Positions 31,822-44,700 of a stretch of 64,000 nucleotides of DNA are shown one piece after another. Each line of letters starts with the position of its first letter. The first letter of the stretch is position 1. Below the pieces are notes generated by a model, which was given only the letters and a program-made list of their open reading frames with translations, was not told the origin of the DNA and made no database searches. This DNA is from Amphimedon queenslandica. Its lineage: Eukaryota > Porifera > Demospongiae > Haplosclerida > Niphatidae. The translations under genes were made by a program, and so were the position numbers. The stretch spans positions 62,001 through 126,000 of the forward strand of contig NW_003546301.1 of the NCBI RefSeq assembly GCF_000090795.2, read 5' to 3'.

Positions 31822-34420
31822 TCAGTCCATGCATGACCATGCTTCTTCAGCAAGCATGTAGTATTTATTAGCTAATTTCCCCTTCATTTCTTCCATTGCC
31901 AGATCTGCAGCTTCTTGAAAATACTGCCCAGCTTTTTCATAGTCAGTGCTTAGCCCAAATTTACCTGAAGGTAATATAAAAATGAAAATACTGTTAAAGC
32001 ATGACATGTTTATAGTTATCTAAAGTCAACAAGCATGCATTGATCAAAGTAATGGAATCAATTGACATTGTAAATCATGCTACAACTAAATTTTGTACAG
32101 TTAACATAAAGCAGGAAACTAATTTCTAGATGCATGGGGATATGACTTTATACCTGTATTGTACATGTTTCCCAATTTGGCCATAATGATATAATCATCT
32201 TCTAACGGCACTTCACTTTCACTTTTAAGAGAGTTCAGTGCTAGAGTGTACCAGTGCGCAGCCTCTTTCCAGTCCCTCTCTGAATTCTCTCTAATGATTC
32301 ACAATAATCACACAAAAATATACAACTAATACCCTGTCTCCAGTATTCTTCCAACAACAATCATTGCTTGTCTCAGACCAGTCTTGGCTGCAGACTTCAA
32401 ATATTTCAGTCCCATAGCTTCATTATCTGGTGTTGCCTAATAAGAAATAGAGTATCATTCTCAAATGATACTAATAGTTTAATGAGTATTCAGTATACCT
32501 CAACAGAAAGACAGTCTAGCTCATAGTGTGGTAGTTGCCTATATATGCAACCTAACTCAAACAAGGCAGCACCTAAACACAAGTCCGCTGCTTTATGTAG
32601 ATGAAACAGTGACGCATCAAGGTCAGGTTCAGAAGTAAACCTTCCTTTAGAGTGATATATTGCCATTTCATAGTGTACCTACATGTACATGCATAATGAA
32701 TTTAGTAGTAAGAGTTCAGTGAAAATTGTACCTGCCCCAGATTGACATTCTTTTGCTCCAATGAATATGATTCAACAATTGTGTCACCCTCCATCAGTTC
32801 CAATGCCACACTAGATATTCTGTGCTTCACATTTTCCTGCAACTATTAATAGTAGTAGTAAAGTGGTATGGTCATGTACATAAAATTAATTAACACATAC
32901 CCTAGTAACAGTTGCTTCGCTCCCTGTCTCCTTTGATTTGTCATTAAACACATCATCAGAGATATGCTTGTTTTCAATTACAGGACTAGAAAGCGATCCA
33001 GCTGTTAGATCCAAAGAAACTCTTTCAAAAACATCCGACAGGCTCTTCCTTTTACTACATAATTGCTTTGGTACTGCTTCATCATTATCTATTGGGGTGA
33101 CAACTGTGGTGGTGGATACCTCCCAACTATGAGACATTAATCTAACACGTTCCTAAAAGGAAAGTACAGAGTTTAATGAGTTTAATGACAATGAAATGTA
33201 CTTTGTCATGGAGGTCAAAAGAAGATAGTCCAAGTGCAGAGCAGAGAGGTGAGCAGAGATGAGATGAGAAGAATAATGCCATTCCTTTATCACCAAGATT
33301 AGCCTCACCATAGTCTTTCATGTCAAGTGTATGAATTTGTGGGTCAGTATATAAATCCCCCACTCCTAGCAATGCATACAGTGTATATGTAGTAACAGTA
33401 CTGACAACATCTACCTTGAATATCAACAACAATTAGTTGGTGACCAGACTTTTCAAACGTAAAATGACTGAATGCCTGCCATTTAATACAAAAAATTACA
33501 ATAATTGTTACTATACATGACAGTACCTGTGGAGTAAGCCTGTTAACATCTGAAATATAGCCACTATTTGAGTTGTATTTAATATAATTGCCTTCCATAA
33601 AATGTTCGACACAATAATTTGTCTTGCCATTCAGTGGCTCCTTCAGTGTTATAAGATAGGCTTGAAAAAAGTCAACCTGCATAAAAACATATTCAATCAA
33701 CTACCAAATATTTTACAGAAAACAGGCCAAAATTAAATGAAATTCTAGAGTCAATACAAATAGGAATGAGAGTTCACATTAATTAATCAGCCAGGTAATA
33801 CGCAAATTTCATTAATATAATAATTTGCTAGTGTGTCTAGCATTCATTGGTTCGGGCATTTATAAAAGAGTGAGCACAGCATGACATCATAATTACAACA
33901 GAGGTAAACATACTTTCTTTGGAGGGTTTCTTTTGTTATATTTCTCTCCCCATAACTTGGCATCCATCTGAAGTTGAACATCCTGTTTCAAAGCAGTTGC
34001 AGATTCTTCACTTTTATAACACTTAGCAACATAATTCGATGCATTGTGCCAATCAGGCTGCACTGAAAACTTGGACAACTTCTTCCTGCAATATCAGTGT
34101 GGCATCAAAATCGATTTATAATTATAATAGTCGTCAATATATCTACTTACATTCTATAGCATTCCCTCATAGCACCAAAAGCAAAGGGCTAAAATTAATA
34201 ATCTATAGTAACCTAATCTCATATACACCTAACTAACTTTTTCCTGCATTTTAATCAACACTTCATCTTGCCACCATGACTTCGATCTAGGATTATAAAC
34301 ATGTCGGATTGCCACTCTTTCGGGGAGAGAATCAAAATCTATATCTTCCCAAGGATCTTCTAAGGATTTAACTTTCTTTACAGCTTCTTCCCAATGTTTC
34401 TTGGCCAGAATCGACGCCAT
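31822..34420 (-). CDS. EEF2K: Eukaryotic elongation factor 2 kinase
   Basis: Ca/calmodulin-dependent alpha-kinase that phosphorylates eEF2 and slows translation elongation. Twelve exons on the minus strand: 34238-34420, 34151-34188, 33914-34085, 33527-33676, 33415-33475, 33202-33365, 32901-33152, 32732-32836, 32499-32678, 32333-32436, 32154-32290, 31822-31964; 562 residues against 725 in human. Start taken at 34420 (MASILAKKHWEEAVKKVKSL, a likely calmodulin-binding helix). The kinase domain keeps PFAFGAMRECYRMKKLS, ASNYVAKCY, MDAKLWGEKYN, HFMEGNYIKYNSNSGYI and the very conserved FEKSGHQLIVVDIQGVGDLY-TDPQIHT, then GEANLGDKGMALFF. A shortened Ser-rich linker follows, then Sel1-type alpha-helical repeats (ALFELGCIYRQLP; GLKYLKSAAKTGLRQAMIVV) and the typical end YMLAEEAWSCMD. 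Confidence 0.95.
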
Positions 34421-34570
34421 AGCGGAGTGAAACACAATCCGAGGTGATCCTCCTAGGCTTTACAATAACATACAACATGCAGGCAATAACTAGCTCCACC
34501 CACACAAAAAGTTCTTTTAAATTTTCAATACATTCTTGATTGTACAAAATAAGAAGAAAATAGACACAAT

Positions 34571-35905
34571 TCAGTGGTTCCTGTAATTATGAGATCTACT
34601 ACTATGAGACTTGGTCCTCTTGGGGCTTTTGGAAGATGATCTTCCTCTTTCCTTTCCATGATCACGTTCCTTTCTTCTAGGACTCCTGGAATACTTTCGT
34701 CTTTCTTTTTCATTTTTTCTGTGACTTGAGTCAAATTTTCTTCGCCTAGGACTCCTTGAGGTCTTTCTTGTATCACGGTACCCTCTTCTTGGCCTTGGAC
34801 TACTAGATCCTTCTCGATTCTTATAATCTCGATCTTGCTTTCCTTTTCTTTTTTCAGGTATGAGATCTTTGTCATCAAATACCATTTCGTATTTGTCATC
34901 TACTGGTGAAGGTTGGCTTGGAATCGGTTTGTTGTGCTTTGTTTTTGCTAGAGACTGACTGAAGTCAACATGTATCCTGCGGTCATCAATAAGGACATTA
35001 TCCATTTTAAAATAAGCTTTGATGCAGTCGTCTTCAGTCTCAAACTCAATGAAAGCATACTGAAGTGAATCCCCTGTCTTTTGATCTCGAATCACTTCAC
35101 AACTCAGAATTGGGCCAAATCGTGAAAATATTATCTCTAAATCTTCTGAAGAGGTAGCCGGATTTAGCTTGCATACAAATAAAACATTTTCTGGAGGCTT
35201 AGCATCGGCATCAGGTATGTCACCAACCATTTCGAGAATATGAGCATTTGCTTTACTTTCCTTTAGAGCGATAGCTTCCTGTATTTCAGCGGCACTTTTA
35301 CCTTCAAACTCATCAATGTCTTCATCTACCCCAATATGATTAGTATCAGTGAGAGTGGCCGGAGGGCTAGGCGAGCGACTAGGGGGAGCAAGATCAGGTG
35401 GATCAGGGTAAGGATCCTCCAGTATCACAGTGTGCAGTATACAAACATCTTGTAGAGGCCTCCCATCTTTATCAACCGGTGACTGACTTAACTTTCCTAA
35501 TACATCATTGCCCTCGGCTACTTCACCAAACACGCAGTGCTTACCATCCAGGTAATCCAGGTTTTCCCTCAGTGTGAAAAAGAATTGAGAAGTGTAACAG
35601 TTATTCTCATTTGTGACCATTGATACAGTCCCCAGTTTGGCATGCTTCAATCGAGGCACAGCTTCACTCTCTACGTATTTAAAGCCCTCTCCTTTCAGAG
35701 CACCCAACAAACTAGTCCCACCTTCACCTGTAGCAGTCGGATCACCAGTTTGAGCTATAAAGTTGCTCTGCACGTTGTAAAAAAGACAGTAATTATAATA
35801 CTTGAGTTTACAAAGCTTTAAGAAGTTAAGACATGTCTTTGGCCTCTCTTTAGTGTACAGATCTACAACCAAATCTCCCACAGACGTCTCTATCAAAACC
35901 GCCAT
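34571..35905 (-). CDS. PPIL4: Peptidyl-prolyl isomerase-like 4 (cyclophilin + RRM), single exon
   Basis: Nuclear cyclophilin associated with spliceosomes. One uninterrupted 444-residue frame. Residues 1-160 are a cyclophilin domain that starts MAVLIETSVGDLVVDLYTKE and includes FIAQTGDPT and SQFFFTLRENLDYLDGKHCV; a linker with SRSPSPP and an acidic stretch follows; then an RRM (about 238-320; VLFVCKLNPATSSEDLEIIF, YAFIEFET) and an Arg/Ser/Lys-rich tail with repeated SPRR and RSxRS units. Some active-site positions of canonical cyclophilins differ, as is usual for PPIL4. The lack of introns is unusual for this window and could mean retroposition or intron loss. It is head to head with the first ADAP gene and 150 bp from the eEF2K start on the same strand. 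Confidence 0.95.
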   Translation of the reverse strand: MAVLIETSVGDLVVDLYTKERPKTCLNFLKLCKLKYYNYCLFYNVQSNFIAQTGDPTATGEGGTSLLGALKGEGFKYVESEAVPRLKHAKLGTVSMVTNENNCYTSQFFFTLRENLDYLDGKHCVFGEVAEGNDVLGKLSQSPVDKDGRPLQDVCILHTVILEDPYPDPPDLAPPSRSPSPPATLTDTNHIGVDEDIDEFEGKSAAEIQEAIALKESKANAHILEMVGDIPDADAKPPENVLFVCKLNPATSSEDLEIIFSRFGPILSCEVIRDQKTGDSLQYAFIEFETEDDCIKAYFKMDNVLIDDRRIHVDFSQSLAKTKHNKPIPSQPSPVDDKYEMVFDDKDLIPEKRKGKQDRDYKNREGSSSPRPRRGYRDTRKTSRSPRRRKFDSSHRKNEKERRKYSRSPRRKERDHGKERGRSSSKSPKRTKSHSSRSHNYRNH

Positions 35906-36028
35906 TTTGTATCCGTGATGATAAATTCTCAGCTCCTCCCTCTTCCATTCAACTACTCCACCTCAATGAATCGAGGCCACCTTCATTGAGCTCATTCACT
36001 GTAACTTGCTCATTTACTGTCCGCGGTG
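35906..36028. promoter_or_regulatory. Shared bidirectional promoter, PPIL4 / ADAP
   Basis: 123 bp between divergent start codons; includes pyrimidine-rich CTCCTCCCTCTTCC and CTCCACCTC. Inferred from layout. Confidence 0.45.
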
Positions 36029-39000
36029 ATGGCAGATGAGTCACCAGCTAAACGAGCGGTTCTAGAGTTACAGAAGATCCCAGGAAACGACATATGTGCA
36101 GATTGTGGCAAAATGGGTATGTTGTAGATAATTGGCCTGCTTTTTTGTATAAAATATTATATATATTACAATGCTCATTAAATTTGGGAATTGTTTAAGT
36201 AATTTGAGGTTTGTGTTTTGTCTCCAAATGACACATTACAGATTCATTGTTAAGATACAACAGATTATGAATAGGTGTTTGTATGATACATGTAGCCATT
36301 AGTGGGTACGGTTGAGAAATGCTGTGGAATGTTGAGTTAGTTCTTATTACAACTAAGAGCTGCTGACTCAAGCCATTAGGTACATTCTTCCTTAGTTGAG
36401 TAACCAGCTAGTAATTATTGAACTGGGAAATGTAGTGTGTCTTTAGAGGTTTACTGATTGTAATCTAGTGGTTTGAGATTTCACATTAAATATTGTGATA
36501 AAATGAAAACTCTATTTTGCACAGACCCTGTTTGGGCAGACGTCAGCTTTGGAATATTTATTTGCATTGATTGCAGTGGGATACATAGGGGACTAGGTGT
36601 TCACATTTCTAAAGTTAAATCAGTACAGTTAGACCAGTGGACTGAGGAACAAGCAGAAAAAATGAAAGAAATGGGTAATGTGAAGGCTAAAGAAATTTGG
36701 GAAGCAAAGGTACCACCATGTTGGAAGGCTCCTACACCAGATGACTGTTTGTGAGTTTATTTATGTCTTATATTGCTTGAGTATGTACACATGGTGTCAA
36801 GAATAGTTTTGAATAACTTCACTGTTTTGTTTATTTGTATTTTGGTATTTTGAACTCTTAGCTAATTTAAAATTCTTACCATAAGTATGTTTGGCTGTCA
36901 TTACTGTAAAGTATAATAATATCCTATAAGCTTTTCATTCTCCTCCTAGGTTTTTGATTAAATTGTAAAATAGAATAGCTTCCTTAGTGTCAAATCACAC
37001 GTCATAGTTTATTTTGACAAAAGTTACATTGTCTTTCAATTTATTATTATCATGATCATTATTGTAATACTTTGGGTTAGATTTAATGCTGCACAGTAAC
37101 ACATGGAGAGTAATGTTAACTTTGTAGTAAACTTGTGATAAGTGCATACCAATGAGAAGACATAATTTGTTATTAAGATACATGTATGATATTTGTTTTG
37201 TGAGACCTACCACTGCCACAAGCAGTTACATGGTTCATCGTGTCAAAAATTTGATTTGTCATTGTTTTGATAGCCTTCTTTATTTATAGAATGTTTGCAT
37301 ATTTTATAAGTGCATGTATATTGTGATTTATCTAAATTACCTCTCTTTTTGATGTAAACTTATGTTCTATACTCATAATAAAGCCAGTTTTGTGATGCAT
37401 GTATTTATTTATTGATAGAGTGTGTAGAGATCAATGGATTAGAGCCAAGTACGAAAGGAAAGAGTTTATAATTGAAACTAAAGATTCAGACAAACCATAT
37501 TTACAAGGTAGATTTTGTTATGCTTTGAGCATTTGTTGTAATGTGTTCATGCAGGCTTAAAGAAGGGATTTCTTCATAAGAAAAAGAAAATTGACAATGT
37601 ATGGCAAAGTCGATTTTTTGTTTTGGAAAGGGATTCGTTAAGTTACTACAAAAAACTTCAGGTTATTTATTTTAATGTTTAGTTTTAGTATAATACATTT
37701 ATATGTAGGATGTGCATCCTGTTGAGACTATTCCTCTTGACAAGATTAATGTGACTTTGCAAGGACAAACGGGCCATCCAAATGGGATGCAAATAATTGC
37801 TCTTATCAAAGGAAAATCCAGAAACATATTTGTATATGCTGAGCAAGGCATTGTATGTTCTAAACTTTGTAAATTACATCATTATTTGATAAATTCACAC
37901 AGGATATTATCCACTGGTTCTGTGCAATCAGAGCTGCTAGGCTAAATTTTTTAAGAAGAACCCACCCTCAAATTCCAGAAGAACAAGTAAGGCTATGATT
38001 TCTATTGCATAGTGATAGACGTATTTGCTTACTGATTTCAACTTTGTTACTACTGTATAGTGGGAAATTTTCATGGCCCAAAATTTTTTTGTGGATTTTG
38101 CGGTTTTTTTTTAATTCACAAAAATAAAATCCGCAAAAATCAATTTAATATGCTTCAAGATGGCTTAAAAGTACAAAACCACGAAAATTAAAGCCACAAA
38201 ATTGATTTTTAGATGGACCTGAGAAAATTTTGAGCCACAAAATTCTTGCTATTAACTTACTACATGTACATGTATGCCACATTATTACAATTATGTGTTG
38301 TGTAATTGATAGTGTCAATTGAATTTTCTTTTTAGCTTTATCCATTACTTTCAAGAGATTTTGTTAAAACTGGTTATCTTCATAAGACACCAGCGAATAA
38401 AACAGTAAGAGAAATTATTGTTGTGCTTTGCATTGATTTAAATGCTTGTAGAGATTTCAGAAACGATTTTTTGTCCTTGATGATAGGAGAGTAATGTACT
38501 TTGAAAAACCAACAGTAAGTGCAGTTAATTGTGATAATGTCCTTATGTACAAGTAATTAAACTAATTATGATTTTTTTATCTATTGTACAAGTACAGTAT
38601 ATGCAAGCAAATTATAGTCCTTGACATAGAATTTTTATTTGAAGGGGTAGTTCCTTTATGCCACTTATTTGTAGATTGATGTGTTTATAAGATGTTGTGC
38701 AGATGTGCAATGTTATTCCCTATGATAACACAAGTGGACATGTTTATGTAGCATCCTACAAGTGTATGTATAGTTGTTGGAATGTCTACAATATCATAGG
38801 GTTTTAGTCCATGATTATGCTTAGTGCAACTTTAGAACCGTAAGGTGCATTACAATTTTTGATATGTTAACTCAACACCTTTAGCTGTGTATACAATTTT
38901 TAGTGCCACTTCATTATACTTGTAACATAATGCACTACTGAGTACTGAGCAGTGTGAATCTGTCAGCCTGTCACCATAGTAAATTTAATACCGTATAGCG

Positions 39001-39514
39001 AGTTTATTTGAGAATAACAAATTTTGCGAATTTTGTGGATTTTTGAAGATTTGTGAAATTAAATTAATTTAGTATGATACAAGATGGCAGAAAAGTAGCA
39101 ATTCGGGAAAATTAATTCCGTGAACCTCCGGATACAAGCCATTCACGAAAATTATTATCCTCAAAATAAACCCGCTATGTGGTAGATTTGAAATAAGATG
39201 TTTATTTGGATGTATTAGTTAACATTGTTGCACATTCTAGTGATTACAAGTGATTTGTTGTTTAGGATCCTTTTCCACTTGGTGAAATTGTACTTGGTAA
39301 CCCATCAGAAGGCTATTCTGTTGATGAATCCGCTCCTCATGAGCTAGGAGCTGGAGAAAATGCTTTTATCTTAAACACTCCAACAAGAACCTTTCCATTG
39401 CTTGCAGAAACTTCAGAAGACAAGTTGTCGTGGTTGACGGTATTAAGAGCAGCTCTCGAGAAGCCTAGAGATGCAATTTTATCTTCAGAAAATCTATCCT
39501 ATCATACAGAGTGA
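36029..39514 (+). CDS. ArfGAP with dual PH domains, paralog A
   Basis: ADAP (centaurin-alpha) homolog, a GTPase-activating protein for Arf6 that binds phosphoinositides. Nine exons: 36029-36116, 36525-36750, 37419-37507, 37555-37661, 37709-37852, 37903-37986, 38336-38404, 38452-38514, 39266-39514; 372 residues, like human ADAP1 (374). The ArfGAP zinc finger is CX2CX16CX2C (Cys23, Cys26, Cys43, Cys46), with the catalytic Arg51 in GIHRGLG. The first PH domain begins [11 protein letters not shown], the second [12 protein letters not shown]; both keep the RFFVLxxxxxxYF/Y core with basic lipid-binding residues. Introns 6 (37987-38335) and 8 (38515-39265) each hold a CCGTATAG-family element. A tandem paralog follows 215 bp downstream. 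Confidence 0.93.
38053..38257. mobile_element. CCGTATAG-family MITE (ADAP-A intron 6)
   Basis: Left end CTGTATAGTGGGAAATTTTC after TA (38051-38052); the right end is an imperfect complement (GAAAATTTTGAGCCACAAAA-TTCTTGCTAT). Interior holds opposed TTTTGCGG and CCGCAAAA blocks. The right border is degraded. Confidence 0.6.
38991..39182. mobile_element. CCGTATAG-family MITE (ADAP-A intron 8)
   Basis: 192 bp; ends CCGTATAGCGAGTTTATT and AATAAACCCGCTATGTGG are inverted repeats flanked by TA (38989-38990, 39183-39184). Interior has AATTTTGCGAATTTTG and its inverse. Confidence 0.8.
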
Positions 39515-39729
39515 AACATTTTATCGTAATTATTAATTTATAATTATTATAATCATTGATTTTGGATTAATTATTTTATTCTGTGGTATTAGATCATTTT
39601 TACTACTGATTTTGGAATAACGATAACTTTATTGCTTCAATACTGCTTTTAAAAAATGTACAGTTATTGAAAAACCACACCCATAAATTAAACAGACTAG
39701 CCTATGACTCGCTGAAGAAGAGTACGAGG

Positions 39730-41600
39730 ATGTCTGGAAGTGAGCGCTCACTGCTTGAGCAAGCTCTGAAGGAGGATGGCAATAATTTGTGTGCAGATTG
39801 TGGGAAAAAAGGTATCTGCCGTGTTATTTTGCTAGTACAGCAAATTTAGCGGATTGTATTTAGGACCAGATTGGGCATCCGTGAACTTGGGAATATTCAT
39901 CTGCATCGATTGTGCTGGTATTCACAAACGACTTGGCACTTCAGTATCGCACATTAAATCTGTAAAGCTAGATCAATGGACACAAGATATGATACAGGTA
40001 TGATGCTAATCTATACAGCCATAGATAGCCGGCTTCATCACTAGTCTGTCATCACCCAGGATGTTGGCACTATGTAATTTGTACACTTGACTAAGAACTG
40101 TGCCAATATTATTGTTGCAAAGTTGTTGTGTGTGCGCTTGCTAGATTTCTCTGAATTTTTTTGAAAGAACGAATGACTGATTAGATGAAATTTAATTTAC
40201 ATTCCCTGTTATATGATCCTAATTCCGTAAAAAATGTAATGCTACATACAATGTAGGACATGATATCTGTTGGCAATATTGAAGCAAAGAAAAAATGGGA
40301 GCATAAAGTACCCATTATATGGCCAAGACCTACTCCAGATGATAAATTGTAAGTGACTTCCTGTTCTAGTGCATCAGGCCTACAAGTTATTACAATGACA
40401 CCAATCAACTGACAAAGCAATTACTACACATAATGCACACACATTACAGGATGTGTAGAGAACAGTGGATAAGAGCAAAGTATGAAAGAAAAGAGTTTGC
40501 ACCTTCAGCTCCTGAAATTCTTCGACCTTATTTAACAGGTAAAAATGAATTATTTTTGCCACATAAAACTGTAATGCTCATGCTTGTAGGTCTTAGACAG
40601 GGATTTCTGCACAAACGAAAGAAGAAGAGTGACGAATGGAAGTCACGCTATTTTGTTTTAGATGAGGAAAATTTCAGCTACTTCATTAATTCTCAGGTAC
40701 ATGTATACCTGTATAATTATCAATCGTGTGTGATTTGAAGGATAATGAAAGACAAACAATCTTTGTGTTCTGTTGTAGGATCGTAAACCTAAAGCTAGTA
40801 TACCCCTGCTTGGACTTAATGCCATGTTTGATGCACCAGGCTTAGAGGATCACAATCACTCAATGTTGATAACATATCGAATACGTGGCAAGTCTAGGAA
40901 CTTGTTTGTTTACACTGATAGTGCAAATGTAAATAGATTACCTTTTGACATGATGAATAGTTAACTTTTATAGGAAATGATGGATTGGTTTTTGACCATA
41001 AGATCTGCTAAATTAAAAGCTCTCCGTCTTAAGTATCATGCTCCTGATGAAGAAGTAAGAGTATTACTTATGGTTTTAGTGTACTAATACTTGCAGTTAA
41101 TAGATAAAGTTACTTGGAATTTTACACATGCTGGTTACATGTACAAAATGCCTCCTAATCAAAAGGTAACAAAATTGCTGTGTACTTGGTATTATTCACA
41201 CCTATAGAAACTTCAAAGAAGGTTTTTCGTCTTGGATAAAAATAATCTTAGATACTATGATAAACCCAAGGTATATAATTATTAATTTTTTAAATTTTAT
41301 GATACTTTTATAATGTTTCAGGATGCATATCCTCTTGGCGAGATTCTGATTGGACCTTCGTCTGAAGGATTTTTGGTTTCAGAATCAGTCCCACATCATC
41401 TGTCTGAGTACAATTACATTTTTGTGCTTCAGGCGCCTCATAGATGCTTTCCTCTAATGACTGAATCAGAACAGGACAAAAAGCATTGGATGACTCTTTT
41501 GCAAAACGTTATTGAAGGATCAATGGATAAGTTGGATGATGCTCCTGATGATGCTTATGTGACATATGAAGATGAGAGAGATCATTCTCTCTCAATTTGA
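39730..41600 (+). CDS. ArfGAP with dual PH domains, paralog B
   Basis: Tandem copy of the preceding gene. Ten exons: 39730-39811, 39864-39997, 40257-40348, 40450-40538, 40590-40696, 40779-40928, 40974-41054, 41097-41165, 41208-41270, 41322-41600; 381 residues. Zinc finger CADCGK...CIDC and catalytic Arg in GIHKRLG are present, so GAP activity is likely. PH1 starts [13 protein letters not shown]2 [12 protein letters not shown]. Exons match paralog A in order and phase, with equal lengths for four (89, 107, 69 and 63 bp), but the ArfGAP exon is split by one extra intron (39998-40256). An upstream in-frame ATG exists, but the start at 39730 ([13 protein letters not shown]) aligns with paralog A. 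AATAAA at 41756-41761 would place its poly(A) site at the FANCM stop codon on the other strand. Confidence 0.93.
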
Positions 41601-41703
41601 TCATTAATTTTAATTCATTAAATCAAAATTTGTAGCAACTGCATTTTCATTCTTATTATTGGTGTTAGTGAAATTAGTTTGTGATAAGCATATTTAAATA
41701 GTT

Positions 41704-41709
41704 TTTATT
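41704..41709 (-). terminator. Polyadenylation signal of FANCM
   Basis: AATAAA on the minus strand, about 73 bases past the FANCM stop, inside the 3' UTR of the convergent ADAP paralog. Confidence 0.5.
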
Positions 41710-41755
41710 GGAACAAAGAATATTAAAATTTATGAGTAATACTAAACAGACTATG

Positions 41756-41761
41756 AATAAA
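41756..41761 (+). terminator. Polyadenylation signal of ADAP paralog B
   Basis: AATAAA 156 bases past the stop. Cleavage would fall near or within the last FANCM exon (41782-41901), which is convergent. Confidence 0.5.
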
Positions 41762-41781
41762 CAAACAATGTTAAGTTCCAT

Positions 41782-44700
41782 TTAAAACAAGTCTAAACTA
41801 TCATCTTGAGAAAAAAACATTTCCAATTCTTCTTCAGTTAAATACTTCTCACCATTATCAGCAAGTGAATTTTCCATTTCTTCAATACTTGCAACCTTAT
41901 TCTAAAGTAATAAATGTAACAAAAAGTAATGTAAAACCACACTTACTATAAGTGATGGGCTAACAATGACTCCACTTTGCACTAGTTGAGCTATCCTTTG
42001 ACGGCATGCCAGTTGAGCTACTCTTTGACGGCATGATAGATCTCCATCTAATGTGGTAGCTGATATCTTCTGACTGCCAGATTCTAATGCAGTAGGTAGC
42101 ACAGAACAATCTGAGTTTTCAGATGAGAAAGAAGAGTCCAAAACTCTTTCTTTAGTTTTGTCAACTTCAGAGAGAACAGATTCGTCATTCACAATTTCAA
42201 GCTTCCTCTTCTTGGTTCCTCTTACAGATCTGTTCATGTAATAATTCAAGATCCCATGACGCTGACTCAATACAAGTTTATACTTATCCTGGCATGGGCT
42301 TATGAGTGAGCGATGATAGACACTTGTCATGTCTACTGGAGAGTGTTGAGTCTGACCAGGTGGAAGGTACTGTGTCAATACTGACTTATCATTAATAAAG
42401 TCATCGTTAAGATCATATTCATCCATGTCAGCTTCATTAGCGTCACTTGATCCTGAGCTATCAGGATTATCTGCTTCCTTGTTAATAAAATCTTCAGCAT
42501 CAATAGTATCTGCTTCTTCTATGTCTTGTAATAATCTAATGGCAGGTTCTGAATTATTTGGTGTTGGGGAACGTAAAAAATTAGGTTGCCTGATTGTCAC
42601 ACGCCCACGTAATCTTTTAGTGACCAGTTTCTTCAGAAAGACATCTTCACTATCGGGTGTTTGCAGATGACGAGGAACTGGAGAATCAAACTGGTTTTGA
42701 GGAGAATTTGAAATCAAATGTGACGATGTTTGTTGCAGAATCTTTGTGCTTTGAGGTGTGGAACAAGTGACTGCCTTGTGACATTTTTGTGCCACAGGAC
42801 TTTCTGGTATTGTACAAACGACATCTGTTGCTAAAGTACCATCTTCTAGCACTTCTCGTTGACTATCTAAGTGATGTGAAGGTGATCCGTTACAAAAACT
42901 GTTGTGGTTGACAGTGCCTTGTCTTTCATCCCTCATCTGTATGCCTTTATCATCAGATCTAATATGCTGTGTAGACATTACATCATCTAACCAATCCAGT
43001 GTATCTATAGCTGGAGGTAGAGGAACAGATCTTTGACTGGAAGTTACATTGTTACACAAGTTCAAACCTGAGCCAGCATCATTAACAGGGCTATGAATCA
43101 TATTCTGATCAGTTATGAGGCTTGTATTACAATCATCAAAGCTTTTCTGATTTTTTGGCATGGCATGATCTAATGATTCATCATTTGTCTGTAAGTTATC
43201 GACAAAAGTAAGAATATTTTTTAGAGCGTCACAAGACAGTGAATGACTTACAAAATGAGTAGCTGTTGGTGCTGTCAGCAAATGTGTCCAGCGGCTTAAA
43301 CAAACAAGTGATCGATTAGCAATGGTAGGAGTAGGCTCAAGTTTACATTGACCTGATGATAACAGAAGCTTGGGAAATAAACAGCTAATCATGCCAGTTT
43401 CAATTGACTTTGCTTCATGTTCCGTCAAAGCAAAATTACTATGCCAGTATGCTAATTCACTTGACGTCAGAAACACTCCTTTCGGATCATTCTTCAAATA
43501 AATCCCAATATTCTTAGAAGTAGGAAACTTGGCAGTAGTTTTAGGAAGCTTCTGTTTACTATTAAATTTTTCAATTTCAATGAATCGCTTATCAACCTTA
43601 GGAAATAAATGACGTGGAACCATTCTTGGACTAAACTGGAACATAGTCAAAGACTTGGAGCCATCCCTGATAGCACGATGAACACTAGCCTTGTTGGATT
43701 GACTTTTAAGATAAATCTAAAAAGAGAAAAGAGAGTGTGCCAAATAATAAAATGGACAAAAGAAAAGAATCATAATCACACCTGTTCTTCTTTTCCCTGG
43801 CTTACAATGACCACAATTCTTCCTTGCCTCTTTCGTCCAGTACGACCCATTCTTTGTATCAAACGGACAGGAGATTTGTGAGCATCAAAACAAACTATCA
43901 AATCTACTTCCCCAATATCAAGCCCTTCTTCACCAACACATGTAGATACAAGTGTATTATAGCCACCTTCACGAAACTTCATTATGACCTATTATACGAC
44001 TAATGTAAATCATACCAGGGCTAATATTTTTTGGAAACATAAAATTCCAAGTAAAGAGTTACAGTGTTATTACAAAGTTGTTTGTTTACCACACCTGTAT
44101 CAACAGGAACATTTGTATACAGTGTAACTCAAAGGAATGAAGAGCATTACAAGTCTATAACATACCATAATCATACAAGTACATATAGGTAAAATTTTGA
44201 GAAATCTTTGTAATTAAAGAGTAATCCATGGTGACATGGTTTAATTAATAGTTTGATAAGTCAGCAGTTCACATACTATACCTCTTAATTTGAGCAATAC
44301 ACATACAGTAATTCATCATAAAAGCAGATGCACTATTGCCACTAAGATGAAGCACTATGGTGCAATGGACTCGCCTGCTGGAATTCACCTGAGTGATATG
44401 TATTACTTGTACTGTGATATTTTAAGCAATTTGAAAAAAATTATTATTATTGACTGCATAGTTATAATGATAATTAAAATAAGCTATGGGTGTGGTCAAC
44501 AACTAACTAAATCATGGCACATGGGTAGGAGAAAGAAGAAAAGCTGAAATTTATTTTAGCATCTGAAGCTCTATTCCAAGAAAGAGTTGGCTTAGAAAAT
44601 TTTTCTAGATATTTAAAAGAGACTGAGAGAGTTTAGTTGTTCCTGCTTTCCTCAGTGCCGCCTGAAAAATTCTCAAAGAGGCTAAATCACAAAGTTTGAG

